The notes under the pieces are model-generated. The model was not told where the DNA came from and made no database searches. It worked only from the letters and a program-made list of their open reading frames with translations. DNA of 64,000 nucleotides from Variovorax brevis (GTDB taxonomy: Bacteria; Pseudomonadota; Gammaproteobacteria; Burkholderiales; Burkholderiaceae_C), in NCBI RefSeq assembly GCF_030317105.1, contig NZ_JASZYG010000008.1, positions 248,001 to 312,000 of the forward strand, written 5' to 3'. This document shows, one piece after another, positions 34,843 through 42,720 of the stretch. The number at the start of each line of letters is the position of its first letter. Within the stretch, counting starts at the first letter, position 1. The position numbers and the translations under genes are program-made.

Positions 34843-35580
34843 CTAGTACGTTGCGCGCCCACCTGAAAGGTCGAACACCGACCCGGTGTTGAAGGTGCAG
34901 GAGCCCGAGCACAGCCAGGCCACCATCTGCGCCACTTCGCTGCTTTCGCCAAGGCGCTGCATGGGGCTCTTGTCGATCATGGTCTGCACATGCGAGAACG
35001 ACATCTGCGCGAGGATGGGCGTGTTGACGGCCGCCGGCGCAATCGCGTTGACGAGGATGCCGGTGGTGGCCAGCTCCTTGCCCAGCGACTTGGTGAGCGC
35101 GAGCACACCCGCCTTGGCCGCGCTGTACGCCGATGCGTTGGGCGTGCCCTCCTTGCCGGCCAGCGAGGCGATGTTGACGATGCGACCCGCGCCCGCCGCA
35201 CGAAGATGCGGCACCACCGCGCGGCACACGTTGAAGGTGCCCACAAGGTTCACATCGACCACGCTGCGCCACACGCCCGGATCGAAAGCATCCAGCGGCA
35301 TGGTCGGACCCGTGAATCCCGCGCTGTTGATGACGAAGTCCATGCGTCCGAATCGCTGCCGCACTGCCTGCGCTGCGCGCTCGACGCTGGCGTAGTCGGT
35401 CACGTCCAGTTGCCAGGCATCGTCGCTTCGGGACTCGGGCGCCATGTCCCAGATGGCCACGCGCGCACCGAAACTGCGCAGCAGTGCTGCCACTTCCGCG
35501 CCGATGCCGCTCGCGCCGCCGGTGACGATGGCCACGGCGCCGGCAAAGTCGTATCTCGCGCGCCCGTAGGGGAGGCTCAT
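34843..35580 (-). CDS. SDR family oxidoreductase
   Basis: A 245-residue short-chain dehydrogenase with TGGASGIG (residues 20-27), NSAG near 85, the active Ser in IVNIASLAGKEGTPN and YSAAKAG (Tyr-x-x-x-Lys). The end NTGSVFDLSGGRATY is normal. Start overlaps the cupin stop (ATGA), fixing the start codon. It differs clearly from the second SDR in the same operon, so two oxidation steps, or two stereoisomers, are likely. Confidence 0.88.
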   Translation of the reverse strand: MSLPYGRARYDFAGAVAIVTGGASGIGAEVAALLRSFGARVAIWDMAPESRSDDAWQLDVTDYASVERAAQAVRQRFGRMDFVINSAGFTGPTMPLDAFDPGVWRSVVDVNLVGTFNVCRAVVPHLRAAGAGRIVNIASLAGKEGTPNASAYSAAKAGVLALTKSLGKELATTGILVNAIAPAAVNTPILAQMSFSHVQTMIDKSPMQRLGESSEVAQMVAWLCSGSCTFNTGSVFDLSGGRATY

Positions 35581-36104
35581 CGGATGAACTGCTTGACGTA
35601 GTCCGCGCCCAGGCCCACTTCCTCGAAGTGCTTCCTGCACATGTCGATCTTGGTGAACACGTCTTCGTAGCCCATGCCCTTGCCCCAGGGGTCGGTGTAG
35701 TACATGACACCGTTCACCTGGAAGTAGGTGATCATTTCTTCCACGTCTTCGGGCACGTAGAGTGTGTGCGTTTCACCGGGCGGCTCGAAGACGTAGCTGC
35801 CTTCGGTGGCTTCCCAGTCGTGTTCCAGGTAGCGCCAGCGGCCCTTCAGCACGAAGCCATGCACCGCCTGCGGGTGGCGATGGCGGCTGAGCACGCCCGA
35901 CTTGCGAACCTTCAGCAGGTTCATCCAGTAACCCTGGCTGGCGTTCAGGCACAGCGGTCGAAACCAGACGTTCTCGGCCTGCGGCACCCACAGGCGTTCG
36001 TCCTTGGGGATGGCGTGTTGCACCACGATTTCAGGCAGCGCATCCGGCGGGTTCGGGTATTGGTAAGGGGTCTTCGGATTCGGGTCGGCGGCATCGGTGG
36101 GCAT
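35577..36104 (-). CDS. 2,4'-dihydroxyacetophenone dioxygenase family cupin
   Basis: A 175-residue cupin with the layout of the dihydroxyacetophenone dioxygenase family: ERLWVPQAENVWFRPLCLN, then the metal motif SRHRHPQAVHGFVLKG and the second motif EPPGETHTLYVPEDVEEM, ending YEDVFTKIDMCRKHFEEVGLG. Characterised members cleave an aromatic hydroxyketone with Fe(II). The start chosen is MPTDAADPNP, with GGA ten bases upstream; an ATG at 36119 lies inside the inverted repeat and has no ribosome site. It heads an operon with two SDRs, a Bug receptor and IclR. Confidence 0.82.
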   Translation of the reverse strand: MPTDAADPNPKTPYQYPNPPDALPEIVVQHAIPKDERLWVPQAENVWFRPLCLNASQGYWMNLLKVRKSGVLSRHRHPQAVHGFVLKGRWRYLEHDWEATEGSYVFEPPGETHTLYVPEDVEEMITYFQVNGVMYYTDPWGKGMGYEDVFTKIDMCRKHFEEVGLGADYVKQFIR

Positions 36105-36113
36105 GTTGTGCGC

Positions 36114-36147
36114 GTCCATAATGTGGATGAATGGCCATATTATGGAC
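36114..36147. promoter_or_regulatory. inverted repeat between divergent cupin operon and LysR gene
   Basis: GTCCATAAT at 36114-36122 and ATTATGGAC at 36139-36147 are perfect 9-bp inverted arms, 16 bases apart. The site lies just upstream of the cupin start and about 50 bases before the LysR start. It is AT-rich within GC-rich DNA. It is the best candidate for the binding site of the LysR regulator. Confidence 0.55.
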
Positions 36148-36196
36148 ATATGAGGCCGGATTCGGCAAGGCTGCGTTAACCCTTAGAGTTCCGACG

Positions 36197-37477
36197 GTGA
36201 AGGCCAAACCCCACAACAAGGTGATCGACAGCGCCTATGCAGCGGCGCTTGGGATCAACCTGCGTCACCTGCGCGCCGTCACCGCGGTGGCGGCGGCGGG
36301 CAGCATTTCGGGCGCGGCGGAAGGGCTCTATCGCGTGCCTTCCGCGGTCACGCGATCGATCTCCGAACTGGAGGGTGCACTGGGCCGTCCGCTTTTTGAT
36401 CGACGCTCGCGCGGCATGGCCCTCAACGCCTATGGCGAACTGGTGCTCGCGCGTGCGCGGCGTGTCGAGCATGAGTTCGCGCAAGCGCAGGCACAACTCG
36501 TGGCGCGCGGCGGCATGCGCGCATCGGCCGATGTGAATTCGCTCTTTGCGTCGATCCTCAACGGACGGCGGCTGGCGGTGGTCGCGAGCCTGGCCGAGAA
36601 GCGCAACATGCCCTCGGTGGCGCATGAGTTCGGCATCACGCAGCCGGGCATCAGCGCGGCCGTGAAAGACCTGGAAGAGGGGTTGGGCGTGGCCTTGTTC
36701 GACCGCACGGCGCGCGGGCTCGCGCCAACGCCGGCGGGCGACATCGTGGCCTTCTACTTCAAGCGGGTGCTGGCCGAGTTGCGTCACATTGGCCCGGACA
36801 TCGCGGCGAGCGAAGGCACGGTGCAGGGGAGCGTGCACGTGGGTGCCTTGCCCCTGGGGCGTACGCAGATCCTGCCGCTGGCCATTGCGTCGCTGCTCGC
36901 ACGCCATCCGCTCGTGCACGTGGCCACGGTGGAGAGTCCATATGACGCGCTCGCCGCATCGCTGCGCAGTGGCGACGTCGACTTCATCTTCGGCGCGCTG
37001 CGCAGTGCCGCCGAGACGAAGGACCTGCAACAAGAGGCGCTGTTCGAAGACCGCATCTCCGTCATCGCGCGTGCTGGCCATCCGCTGGCGCACGCCCGGC
37101 GCATCGACTTCGACACCTTGCGCAAGGCGCGTTGGGTGCTGTCACGGCACGGTGCGCCTTCGCGCGAACTGCTGGAGCGCTTTTTCTCCGATGCGCAGCA
37201 GGCGCCGCCCGTGCCGGCGGTGGAAACCGGCGACTTGGCCTTGCTGCGCGGCCTGCTGATGGAAAGCGACATGCTCACCGCCATCTCGGCGCATCAACTG
37301 CGCTACGAGATCCGCGACGGCAGCCTGGTGGTGCTGGACTTTCCGCTCGACGCGACGCGCCGCGACATCGGCCTCACGCAGCGACTGGGTGCATTCCCGT
37401 CGCCGGGCGCGCGTGCGTTGATGGAGGAAATTCGCACGGTGCTGGCGCAGTCGCCGGACTTTCGCGGCGGGGCGTGA
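36197..37477 (+). CDS. LysR family transcriptional regulator with two tandem HTH domains
   Basis: A 426-residue protein, longer than the usual 300 or so. It carries two LysR-type winged helices: the first about residues 19-75 (INLRHLRAVTAVAAAGSISG to LGRPLFDRR), the second about 122-180 (NMPSVAHEFGITQPGISAAV to GVALFDRTARG). The effector domain (about 205-420) follows with VHVGALPLGRTQILPLAI. The GTG start at 36197 is chosen because the first HTH then begins near residue 19; an ATG at 36131 would place coding sequence inside the inverted repeat, so the start is uncertain. It is divergent from the cupin operon and probably regulates it. Confidence 0.82.
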   Translation: MKAKPHNKVIDSAYAAALGINLRHLRAVTAVAAAGSISGAAEGLYRVPSAVTRSISELEGALGRPLFDRRSRGMALNAYGELVLARARRVEHEFAQAQAQLVARGGMRASADVNSLFASILNGRRLAVVASLAEKRNMPSVAHEFGITQPGISAAVKDLEEGLGVALFDRTARGLAPTPAGDIVAFYFKRVLAELRHIGPDIAASEGTVQGSVHVGALPLGRTQILPLAIASLLARHPLVHVATVESPYDALAASLRSGDVDFIFGALRSAAETKDLQQEALFEDRISVIARAGHPLAHARRIDFDTLRKARWVLSRHGAPSRELLERFFSDAQQAPPVPAVETGDLALLRGLLMESDMLTAISAHQLRYEIRDGSLVVLDFPLDATRRDIGLTQRLGAFPSPGARALMEEIRTVLAQSPDFRGGA

Positions 37478-37482
37478 ACCTC

Positions 37483-38223
37483 TCAGCCTTCGAGGTTCTC
37501 GTGGTGCGCAATCGCACCGCGCTTCCAGTAAGCGGCCGCACGGATGGCGTGGCGGTCATGGCCCTTGTCCTCGACGAGGATGCGGCGCAGCAGCGCCATG
37601 GTCGAGGCCTCGCCTGCGCACCAGGCATAGCCTTCGCCGGCGGGCAGTTCGAGGGCGCGCACCGCTTCGACCAGCGCTTCATCGCTGTTCACCCATTGAA
37701 TTTCTGCGTCTGCGTGCGTGGCGAACTGGCGCCGGTCTGAGGGCTCGACGTTCAGGAGCACGATGGCGCGCGCACCCGGCGGCAGTTCTTCAAGGCGACG
37801 TGCGACCGCGGGCATGGCCGTTTCGTCGCCGACGAGCAGGTGCCAGTCGTAGTCCAGCGGCACGATGAAGGAGCCGCGCGGACCGCCGATGGTCGCGCGA
37901 TGACCCGGCGCGGCCGCGGCGGCCCATTCGGCTGCGGGGCCGTCGCCGTGCAGCGCGAATTCCAGCGTGAGTTCGTTGGCGACCGGGTCGTATTTGCGTG
38001 GGGTGTAGTCGCGCATCACGCGTTCGGTGTCGTCGGCGCCGAGGATCAACTTGACGTGGTCGTCGAAGGACGCACTCACGAAGTCGGCCAGCGACTCGCC
38101 TGCCAGCGTGATGCTGCGGAAGTTCGGTGTGAGCGCGTCGACGCGCACGACTTCCAGGTCGCGCCGCTTCGTTTCGTGGCGCACACGCTCCACGCGGCGC
38201 TTGGCTTGGGATTCTTCATTCAT
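37483..38223 (-). CDS. siderophore-interacting protein (NAD(P)H-dependent ferric-siderophore reductase family)
   Basis: A 246-residue flavin reductase of the SIP/ViuB family. The FAD-binding domain shows MRDYTPRKYDPVANELTLEF (Arg-x-Tyr-Thr motif), and GPRGSFIVPLDYDWHLLVGD follows. The C-terminal half has the SIP domain with EGYAWCAGEAS and a final GHDRHAIRAAAYWKRGAI. It reduces ferric siderophores in the cytosol to release iron. It is divergent from a MarR regulator. No siderophore biosynthesis or receptor gene is nearby. Confidence 0.88.
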   Translation of the reverse strand: MNEESQAKRRVERVRHETKRRDLEVVRVDALTPNFRSITLAGESLADFVSASFDDHVKLILGADDTERVMRDYTPRKYDPVANELTLEFALHGDGPAAEWAAAAAPGHRATIGGPRGSFIVPLDYDWHLLVGDETAMPAVARRLEELPPGARAIVLLNVEPSDRRQFATHADAEIQWVNSDEALVEAVRALELPAGEGYAWCAGEASTMALLRRILVEDKGHDRHAIRAAAYWKRGAIAHHENLEG

Positions 38224-38242
38224 TCCGGAATCTTCCAATTGA

Positions 38243-38253
38243 TTGATAATGTC
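38243..38253. promoter_or_regulatory. candidate MarR operator half, upstream copy
   Basis: TTGATAATGTC matches the first 11 bases of the site at 38274-38286 with one mismatch and lies 31 bases (three helical turns) from it, in the intergenic region between the reductase and marR genes. Confidence 0.35.
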
Positions 38254-38260
38254 CCCTATC

Positions 38261-38728
38261 ATGCGCAAACCAATTGACAATGTCAACCATAAGGACGTTG
38301 CCCCCGAGAACGAGGTGCTCGACCTGATCCACGCCGTCATGCACCAGTACCGCTCGCAGCAATACCGCGTGCTGCGCGACGGTCCGCACGACGTCACGCA
38401 CATGGACAGCAAGGTGCTGGGCTTTTTCGGCCGGCATCCGGGCGCGACGCAAAGCGATCTGGCGCAGCACAGCGGGCGCGACAAGGCGCAACTGGCGCGG
38501 CTCATCAAGGGGCTGCGCGACCGTGCGCTGCTCGAGGCCACGGTGGACGAGGGCGATCGTCGCAACGTGCGGCTGACGCTCACGCCCGAGGGCGCGGCGA
38601 TCCAGCGCACCTTGCAGCGACAGGCCCGCAAGCTGAGCGCACAGGCCGTGGACGGACTCAGCGACGCCGAGCGCGCCCAACTGGTCGCGCTGCTGGGGAA
38701 GGTCAATGACAACCTGCGAGCCGGCTGA
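38261..38728 (+). CDS. MarR family transcriptional regulator
   Basis: A 155-residue winged-helix regulator. The HTH is in FFGRHPGATQSDLAQHSGRD followed by KAQLARLIKGLRDRALLEAT, and the wing is DEGDRRNVRLTLTPEG. The ATG at 38261 is preferred; a TTG frame upstream adds six residues. Codons 5-9 overlap the palindrome at 38274-38286, so the protein may bind its own gene start. It is divergent from the siderophore-interacting reductase. Confidence 0.85.
   Translation: MRKPIDNVNHKDVAPENEVLDLIHAVMHQYRSQQYRVLRDGPHDVTHMDSKVLGFFGRHPGATQSDLAQHSGRDKAQLARLIKGLRDRALLEATVDEGDRRNVRLTLTPEGAAIQRTLQRQARKLSAQAVDGLSDAERAQLVALLGKVNDNLRAG
38274..38286. promoter_or_regulatory. candidate MarR operator (perfect palindrome)
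   Basis: TTGACA-A-TGTCAA is a perfect inverted repeat of two 6-bp arms around one base. It lies within the first codons of marR, a position that would let MarR block its own transcription. Confidence 0.45.
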
Positions 38729-38747
38729 GCCATAATCGAAAGCCATA

Positions 38748-38761
38748 CGTTAGCGTTAACA
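38748..38761. promoter_or_regulatory. candidate LacI-family operator before lacI-type gene
   Basis: CGTTAGCGTTAACA matches the common LacI-family consensus TGTTAGCGCTAACA at 12 of 14 positions. It lies 14 bases before the TTG start of the regulator, consistent with autorepression. Confidence 0.5.
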
Positions 38762-38775
38762 TCGGAGCCATCTAT

Positions 38776-39807
38776 TTGACGCAGCAAAGCACGCCCGGCC
38801 GCAGCGCAAGGCGCGGCAGTGGAGGCATCACGCTCAACGACGTCGCCAAGCTCGCGGGGGTGTCGGCGATCACGGCGTCGCGCGCGCTCAACACGCCGGC
38901 GGTGGTGACGCCCGAGACGCGAGAGAAAGTGCGGCTCGCGGTCGAGCGCACGGGCTACGTGCCCAACCTGCTGGCGGGCGGCTTGGCTTCCAACCGCAGC
39001 CGGCTGGTGGCCGCGGTGGTGCCGACGATTGCGGGGCCCGTCTTCCTCGAAACCATCCAGGCGCTCACTGAAGCGCTGGCCGAGAACGGCTACCAGCTCA
39101 TGCTGGGGCAAAGCGGCTACGAGAACTCGCGCGAGGACGCGCTCATCGACGCCATCATCGGCCGGCGGCCGGATGGCATCGTGCTGACCGGCATCCTGCG
39201 CTCGCCCGAGGGCCGGCGGCGCCTGCTGGCCTCTGGCATTCCCGTGGTCGAGACCTGGGACCTGACGCCCACGCCCATCGACATGCTGGTGGGCTTTTCC
39301 CACGAGAAAGTGGGCGCCGCCACGGCGCAGTACCTGCATGGCAAGGGCTACAGGCGTCCCGCCATCGTCACGGGCGACGACCGCCGCGCCAACCTGCGGC
39401 GCGCGGGCTTCGAGCAGGCGTGGAAGGCGCTTGGCGGCGGCAATGTGCAGGTGCAAAGCGTCCCGGCGCCCACCACGCTGGGCAGCGGACGATCGGCGCT
39501 CTCGCAACTGCTGGCGGCGGACGCGGGCATCGACGTGGTGGCCTGCAGCTCGGACGCGCTGGCGCATGGCGTCATCACCGAGGCGCAGGCACGCGGGCTG
39601 AAGGTGCCGGACGACATTGGCGCGATCGGCTTCGGCGACCTCGAATTTGCGCAGCACGCCCACCCGGCCATCACCACCGTGCGCATCGACGGCACCGGCA
39701 TCGGCCGGCAGGCCGCGCGATTCATCGTCGAGCGCGCACAGGGGCGGGAGGTCGACCCCAAGGTGGTCGATCTCGGTTTCTCCCTGATCGAACGCGCAAG
39801 CGCGTAA
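38776..39807 (+). CDS. LacI family transcriptional regulator
   Basis: A 343-residue LacI/GalR-type repressor. The HTH and hinge are ITLNDVAKLAGVSAITASRA and GYVPNLLAGGLASNRS (residues 17-78), followed by the periplasmic-binding-like effector domain. It resembles the gluconate-repressor branch (PTIAGPVFLETIQALTEAL). The start is TTG at 38776. It precedes an IlvD/Edd dehydratase operon and a second LacI-type operator lies there (39868-39883), so it probably represses sugar-acid use. Confidence 0.88.
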   Translation: MTQQSTPGRSARRGSGGITLNDVAKLAGVSAITASRALNTPAVVTPETREKVRLAVERTGYVPNLLAGGLASNRSRLVAAVVPTIAGPVFLETIQALTEALAENGYQLMLGQSGYENSREDALIDAIIGRRPDGIVLTGILRSPEGRRRLLASGIPVVETWDLTPTPIDMLVGFSHEKVGAATAQYLHGKGYRRPAIVTGDDRRANLRRAGFEQAWKALGGGNVQVQSVPAPTTLGSGRSALSQLLAADAGIDVVACSSDALAHGVITEAQARGLKVPDDIGAIGFGDLEFAQHAHPAITTVRIDGTGIGRQAARFIVERAQGREVDPKVVDLGFSLIERASA

Positions 39808-39867
39808 CGCCTCCGTAACAGGTTGATTACCCGGTTGACGGGCCGCGAACATGCTGCTTATGATCGA

Positions 39868-39883
39868 ATGACAGCGCTACCAT
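39868..39883. promoter_or_regulatory. candidate LacI-family operator before dehydratase operon
   Basis: ATGACAGCGCTACCAT is a 16-bp palindrome with 12 paired positions and the AGCGCT centre typical of LacI-family sites. It lies 54 bases before the dehydratase ATG and resembles the site at 38748-38761. Confidence 0.5.
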
Positions 39884-39937
39884 GCGATGTGCAGATTCGC
39901 CTCATTCCATGCGGAAGCGCCATTCGAGACAAACACC

Positions 39938-41677
39938 ATGACCTCACGCAAGAAGCCCGAAGACCTCCGCTCCCACCGCTGGTACGGCGTCAAGGATCTG
40001 CGCAGCTTCGGCCACCGCTCGCGCACCGCGCAGATGGGGCTGAGCCGCGACGACTACATCGGCAAGCCGGTCATCGCCATCCTCAACACGTGGAGCGACA
40101 TGAACTCCTGCCACACGCACTTCAAGCAGCGCGTGGAAGAGGTCAAGCGCGGCGTGTGGCAGGCAGGCGGATTTCCGGTGGAGATTCCCACGCTGAGCCT
40201 GGGCGAGGCCTTCCAGAAGCCGACCACCATGCTCTACCGCAACATGCTCGCCATGGAGGCAGAAGAGTTGCTGCGCTCCTACCCGGCCGACGGCTGCGTG
40301 CTCATGGGCGGCTGCGACAAGACCACGCCCGGCCTCGTGATGGGCGCACTGGCCATGAACCTGCCGACCATCTTCGTGCCCGCCGGGCCGATGCTGCGCG
40401 GCGACTACAAGGGCACCTTTCTCGGCTCCGGCTCCGACACGTGGAAGTACTGGGCCGAACTGCGCGCCGGCAACATCAGCGAACAGGACTGGCAGGACGT
40501 GGAAGACGGCATCGCCCGTTCGCCCGGCACCTGCATGACGATGGGCACGGCCAGCACCATGACCAGCGCGACGGAAGTGCTGGGGCTCACGCTGCCTGGC
40601 GCCTCGTCGATTCCTGCCCCGGACTCGCGCCACGCGATGATGGCCACGCACACCGGCAAGCGCATCGTCGAGATGGTGTGGGAAGACCTCAAGCCGCTGG
40701 ACATCCTGACGCCCGCATCATTCGACAACGCGGTGACGGCCGTGCTCGGCCTCGGTGGCTCGACCAACGCCATCGTGCATTTGATCGCGATGGCGCGGCG
40801 TGCCAGCGTGCCGCTCGACCTGGCACGCTTCGACGAACTGGCGCGCGCCACGCCGGTCATCGCCAACCTGCGCCCGGGCGGCAAGTACTTGATGGAAGAC
40901 TTCTTCTACGCGGGCGGACTGCGTGCCTTCCTCGCCGAGATGGGGAGCCTCATCGACGGCAGCCAGAAGACGGTCAACGGCAGGACGCTGGGCGAGAACA
41001 TCGCCGGCGCACAGGTCTACAACGCCGACGTGATCCGGCCGCGCAAGGAAGCCCTGCTCGAAAGCGGCGGCCTCGCCGTGCTGCGCGGCAATCTCGCACC
41101 CGACGGTGCCGTCATCAAGCCTGCGGCGATGGAGCAGCACCTGCGCCGCCACACGGGGCCGGCGGTGGTCTTCAAGAACTACGAAGACCTCGCCGCGCGC
41201 ATCGATTCGCCCGATCTGCCGGTGACCAAGGACAGCGTCATCGTGCTGCAAAGCGCCGGTCCGCAAGGCGCACCGGGCATGCCCGAGTGGGGCCAGTTGC
41301 CGATTCCGCAGAAGCTCCTGAAGGAAGGCGTGCGCGACATGGTCCGCATCAGCGATGCGCGCATGAGCGGCACCAGCTACGGCGCCTGCGTGCTGCACGT
41401 CACGCCCGAATCGCATGTGGGCGGTCCGCTGGCGCTGGTGCGAGACGGCGACCTGGTCACGCTCGACGTCGATGCGCGACGCATCGACATGAACGTCAGC
41501 GACGACGAACTCGCCCAACGCCGCGCCGAATGGAAAAAGCCGATCCCCAAGTTCGGCCGCGGCTACGGCGTCATGTTCCTCAAGCACGTGCAGCAGGCCG
41601 ACACCGGCTGCGACTTCGACTTTCTGGCACCGGACTACGCCGACGCTTCCAGCGGCAGCGAGCCGGACATCCACTGA
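39938..41677 (+). CDS. IlvD/Edd family sugar-acid dehydratase (L-arabinonate dehydratase-like)
   Basis: A 579-residue iron-sulfur dehydratase, the exact length of the characterised L-arabinonate dehydratase. Cluster Cys candidates are in [23 protein letters not shown] and [13 protein letters not shown], with the Lys-rich region [20 protein letters not shown] near the C-terminus. It converts an aldonate to a 2-keto-3-deoxy aldonate. The ATG at 39938 is preferred over a TTG/ATG frame upstream. It opens the operon Bug-Bug-RraA-Bug-dehydrogenase and is preceded by a LacI-type operator. Other pentonates or hexonates are possible substrates. Confidence 0.87.
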   Translation: MTSRKKPEDLRSHRWYGVKDLRSFGHRSRTAQMGLSRDDYIGKPVIAILNTWSDMNSCHTHFKQRVEEVKRGVWQAGGFPVEIPTLSLGEAFQKPTTMLYRNMLAMEAEELLRSYPADGCVLMGGCDKTTPGLVMGALAMNLPTIFVPAGPMLRGDYKGTFLGSGSDTWKYWAELRAGNISEQDWQDVEDGIARSPGTCMTMGTASTMTSATEVLGLTLPGASSIPAPDSRHAMMATHTGKRIVEMVWEDLKPLDILTPASFDNAVTAVLGLGGSTNAIVHLIAMARRASVPLDLARFDELARATPVIANLRPGGKYLMEDFFYAGGLRAFLAEMGSLIDGSQKTVNGRTLGENIAGAQVYNADVIRPRKEALLESGGLAVLRGNLAPDGAVIKPAAMEQHLRRHTGPAVVFKNYEDLAARIDSPDLPVTKDSVIVLQSAGPQGAPGMPEWGQLPIPQKLLKEGVRDMVRISDARMSGTSYGACVLHVTPESHVGGPLALVRDGDLVTLDVDARRIDMNVSDDELAQRRAEWKKPIPKFGRGYGVMFLKHVQQADTGCDFDFLAPDYADASSGSEPDIH

Positions 41678-41704
41678 CACCCCAGCAACTCACGAAAGAA
41701 CCGC

Positions 41705-42712
41705 ATGGAGACGAAACCTCTCTGGACCCGCAGGCGCCTTGGCCGACTCGCAGCGCATGCCGCACTCGCAGCCTTGCCACTGGCACCGCTCGCCGCCGGC
41801 GCACAGGTGCCGGCCGACTGGCCATCGCGCCCCGTCACCTTCGTGGTCCCCTTCGCTCCGGGCGGCGGCACCGACATCGCGGCGCGGCTGCTGGCGGTTC
41901 GCCTCGGCAAGAAGTGGGGCCAGTCGGTGGTGGTGGACAACCGCACCGGCGCGGGTGGCATCGTCGGCATGGACGCGGTGGCCAAGGCCAAGCCTGACGG
42001 CTACACCTTCCTCATCGGCAACGTGGGCACGCAGTCGATCAATCCGTCGCTCTACAAGATGGCCTACGACCCGGACAAAGCGTTCATGCCCGTGTCCTTG
42101 TTCGCGGACCTTCCCTTTGCCTTCGTGGTCAATCCGTCCGTGCCCGCCAAGACGCCGAAGGAATTGATCGCGCTGGCCAAGGCCTCGCCGGACAAGTACA
42201 CCTTCGCAAGTTCAGGCAGCGGTGGCTCGCCGCACCTGACGGCCGAGATCTTCCAGCAGGCTGCGGGCATCAAGCTCGTGCACGTCCCGTACAAGGGCGG
42301 CGGACCGGCGATGGGCGACCTCATGGCGGGCCACGTCGACATGCTCTTCGCGTCGATCCTCGAAACCTCCGGCTACGTGAAGACCGGCAAGCTACGAGCA
42401 CTCGCCGTGACCAGCGCCCAACGTTCGCCCGCGATGCCGGACGTGCCCACGCTGGCCGAACTGGGCGTGCCCAATGCCGAGTCCGGTTCTTGGGTGGCCT
42501 TGCTCGCGCCCGCCGGCTCGCCGCCAGCGCTGGTCGACAAGATCTCCGCCGACGTGAAAGAGATCGTGGCGTCCGAGGACATGCGCCAAGCGCTCATCGC
42601 GCAAGGCGCCACGCCGCGCGGCACCACGCCCGCTGAACTGCAAAAGACCATCGACGCCGACAAGGCGCGCTATGGACAGGTCATCAAGACGCGCGGCGTA
42701 CGCGTGGAGTAA
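41705..42712 (+). CDS. Bug family tripartite tricarboxylate transporter substrate-binding protein
   Basis: A 335-residue receptor with signal peptide ending near residue 34 (LAAGAQ), then SRPVTFVVPFAPGGGTD, VVDNRTGAGGIVG and KPDGYTFLIG. It is 27 bases after the dehydratase stop. As part of the LacI-controlled operon its ligand is probably a sugar acid. Confidence 0.9.
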   Translation: METKPLWTRRRLGRLAAHAALAALPLAPLAAGAQVPADWPSRPVTFVVPFAPGGGTDIAARLLAVRLGKKWGQSVVVDNRTGAGGIVGMDAVAKAKPDGYTFLIGNVGTQSINPSLYKMAYDPDKAFMPVSLFADLPFAFVVNPSVPAKTPKELIALAKASPDKYTFASSGSGGSPHLTAEIFQQAAGIKLVHVPYKGGGPAMGDLMAGHVDMLFASILETSGYVKTGKLRALAVTSAQRSPAMPDVPTLAELGVPNAESGSWVALLAPAGSPPALVDKISADVKEIVASEDMRQALIAQGATPRGTTPAELQKTIDADKARYGQVIKTRGVRVE

Positions 42713-42720
42713 GACGCCTC

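Noticed and set aside
37483-39852. A 789-residue open frame on the minus strand
   Set aside because: Only its last 246 codons (start at 38223) encode the siderophore-interacting protein. The rest is antisense to marR and lacI, whose translations are clear families.
39823-41997. A 724-residue plus-strand frame
   Set aside because: Frame shadow of the dehydratase, whose Fe-S Cys motifs lie in the other frame.
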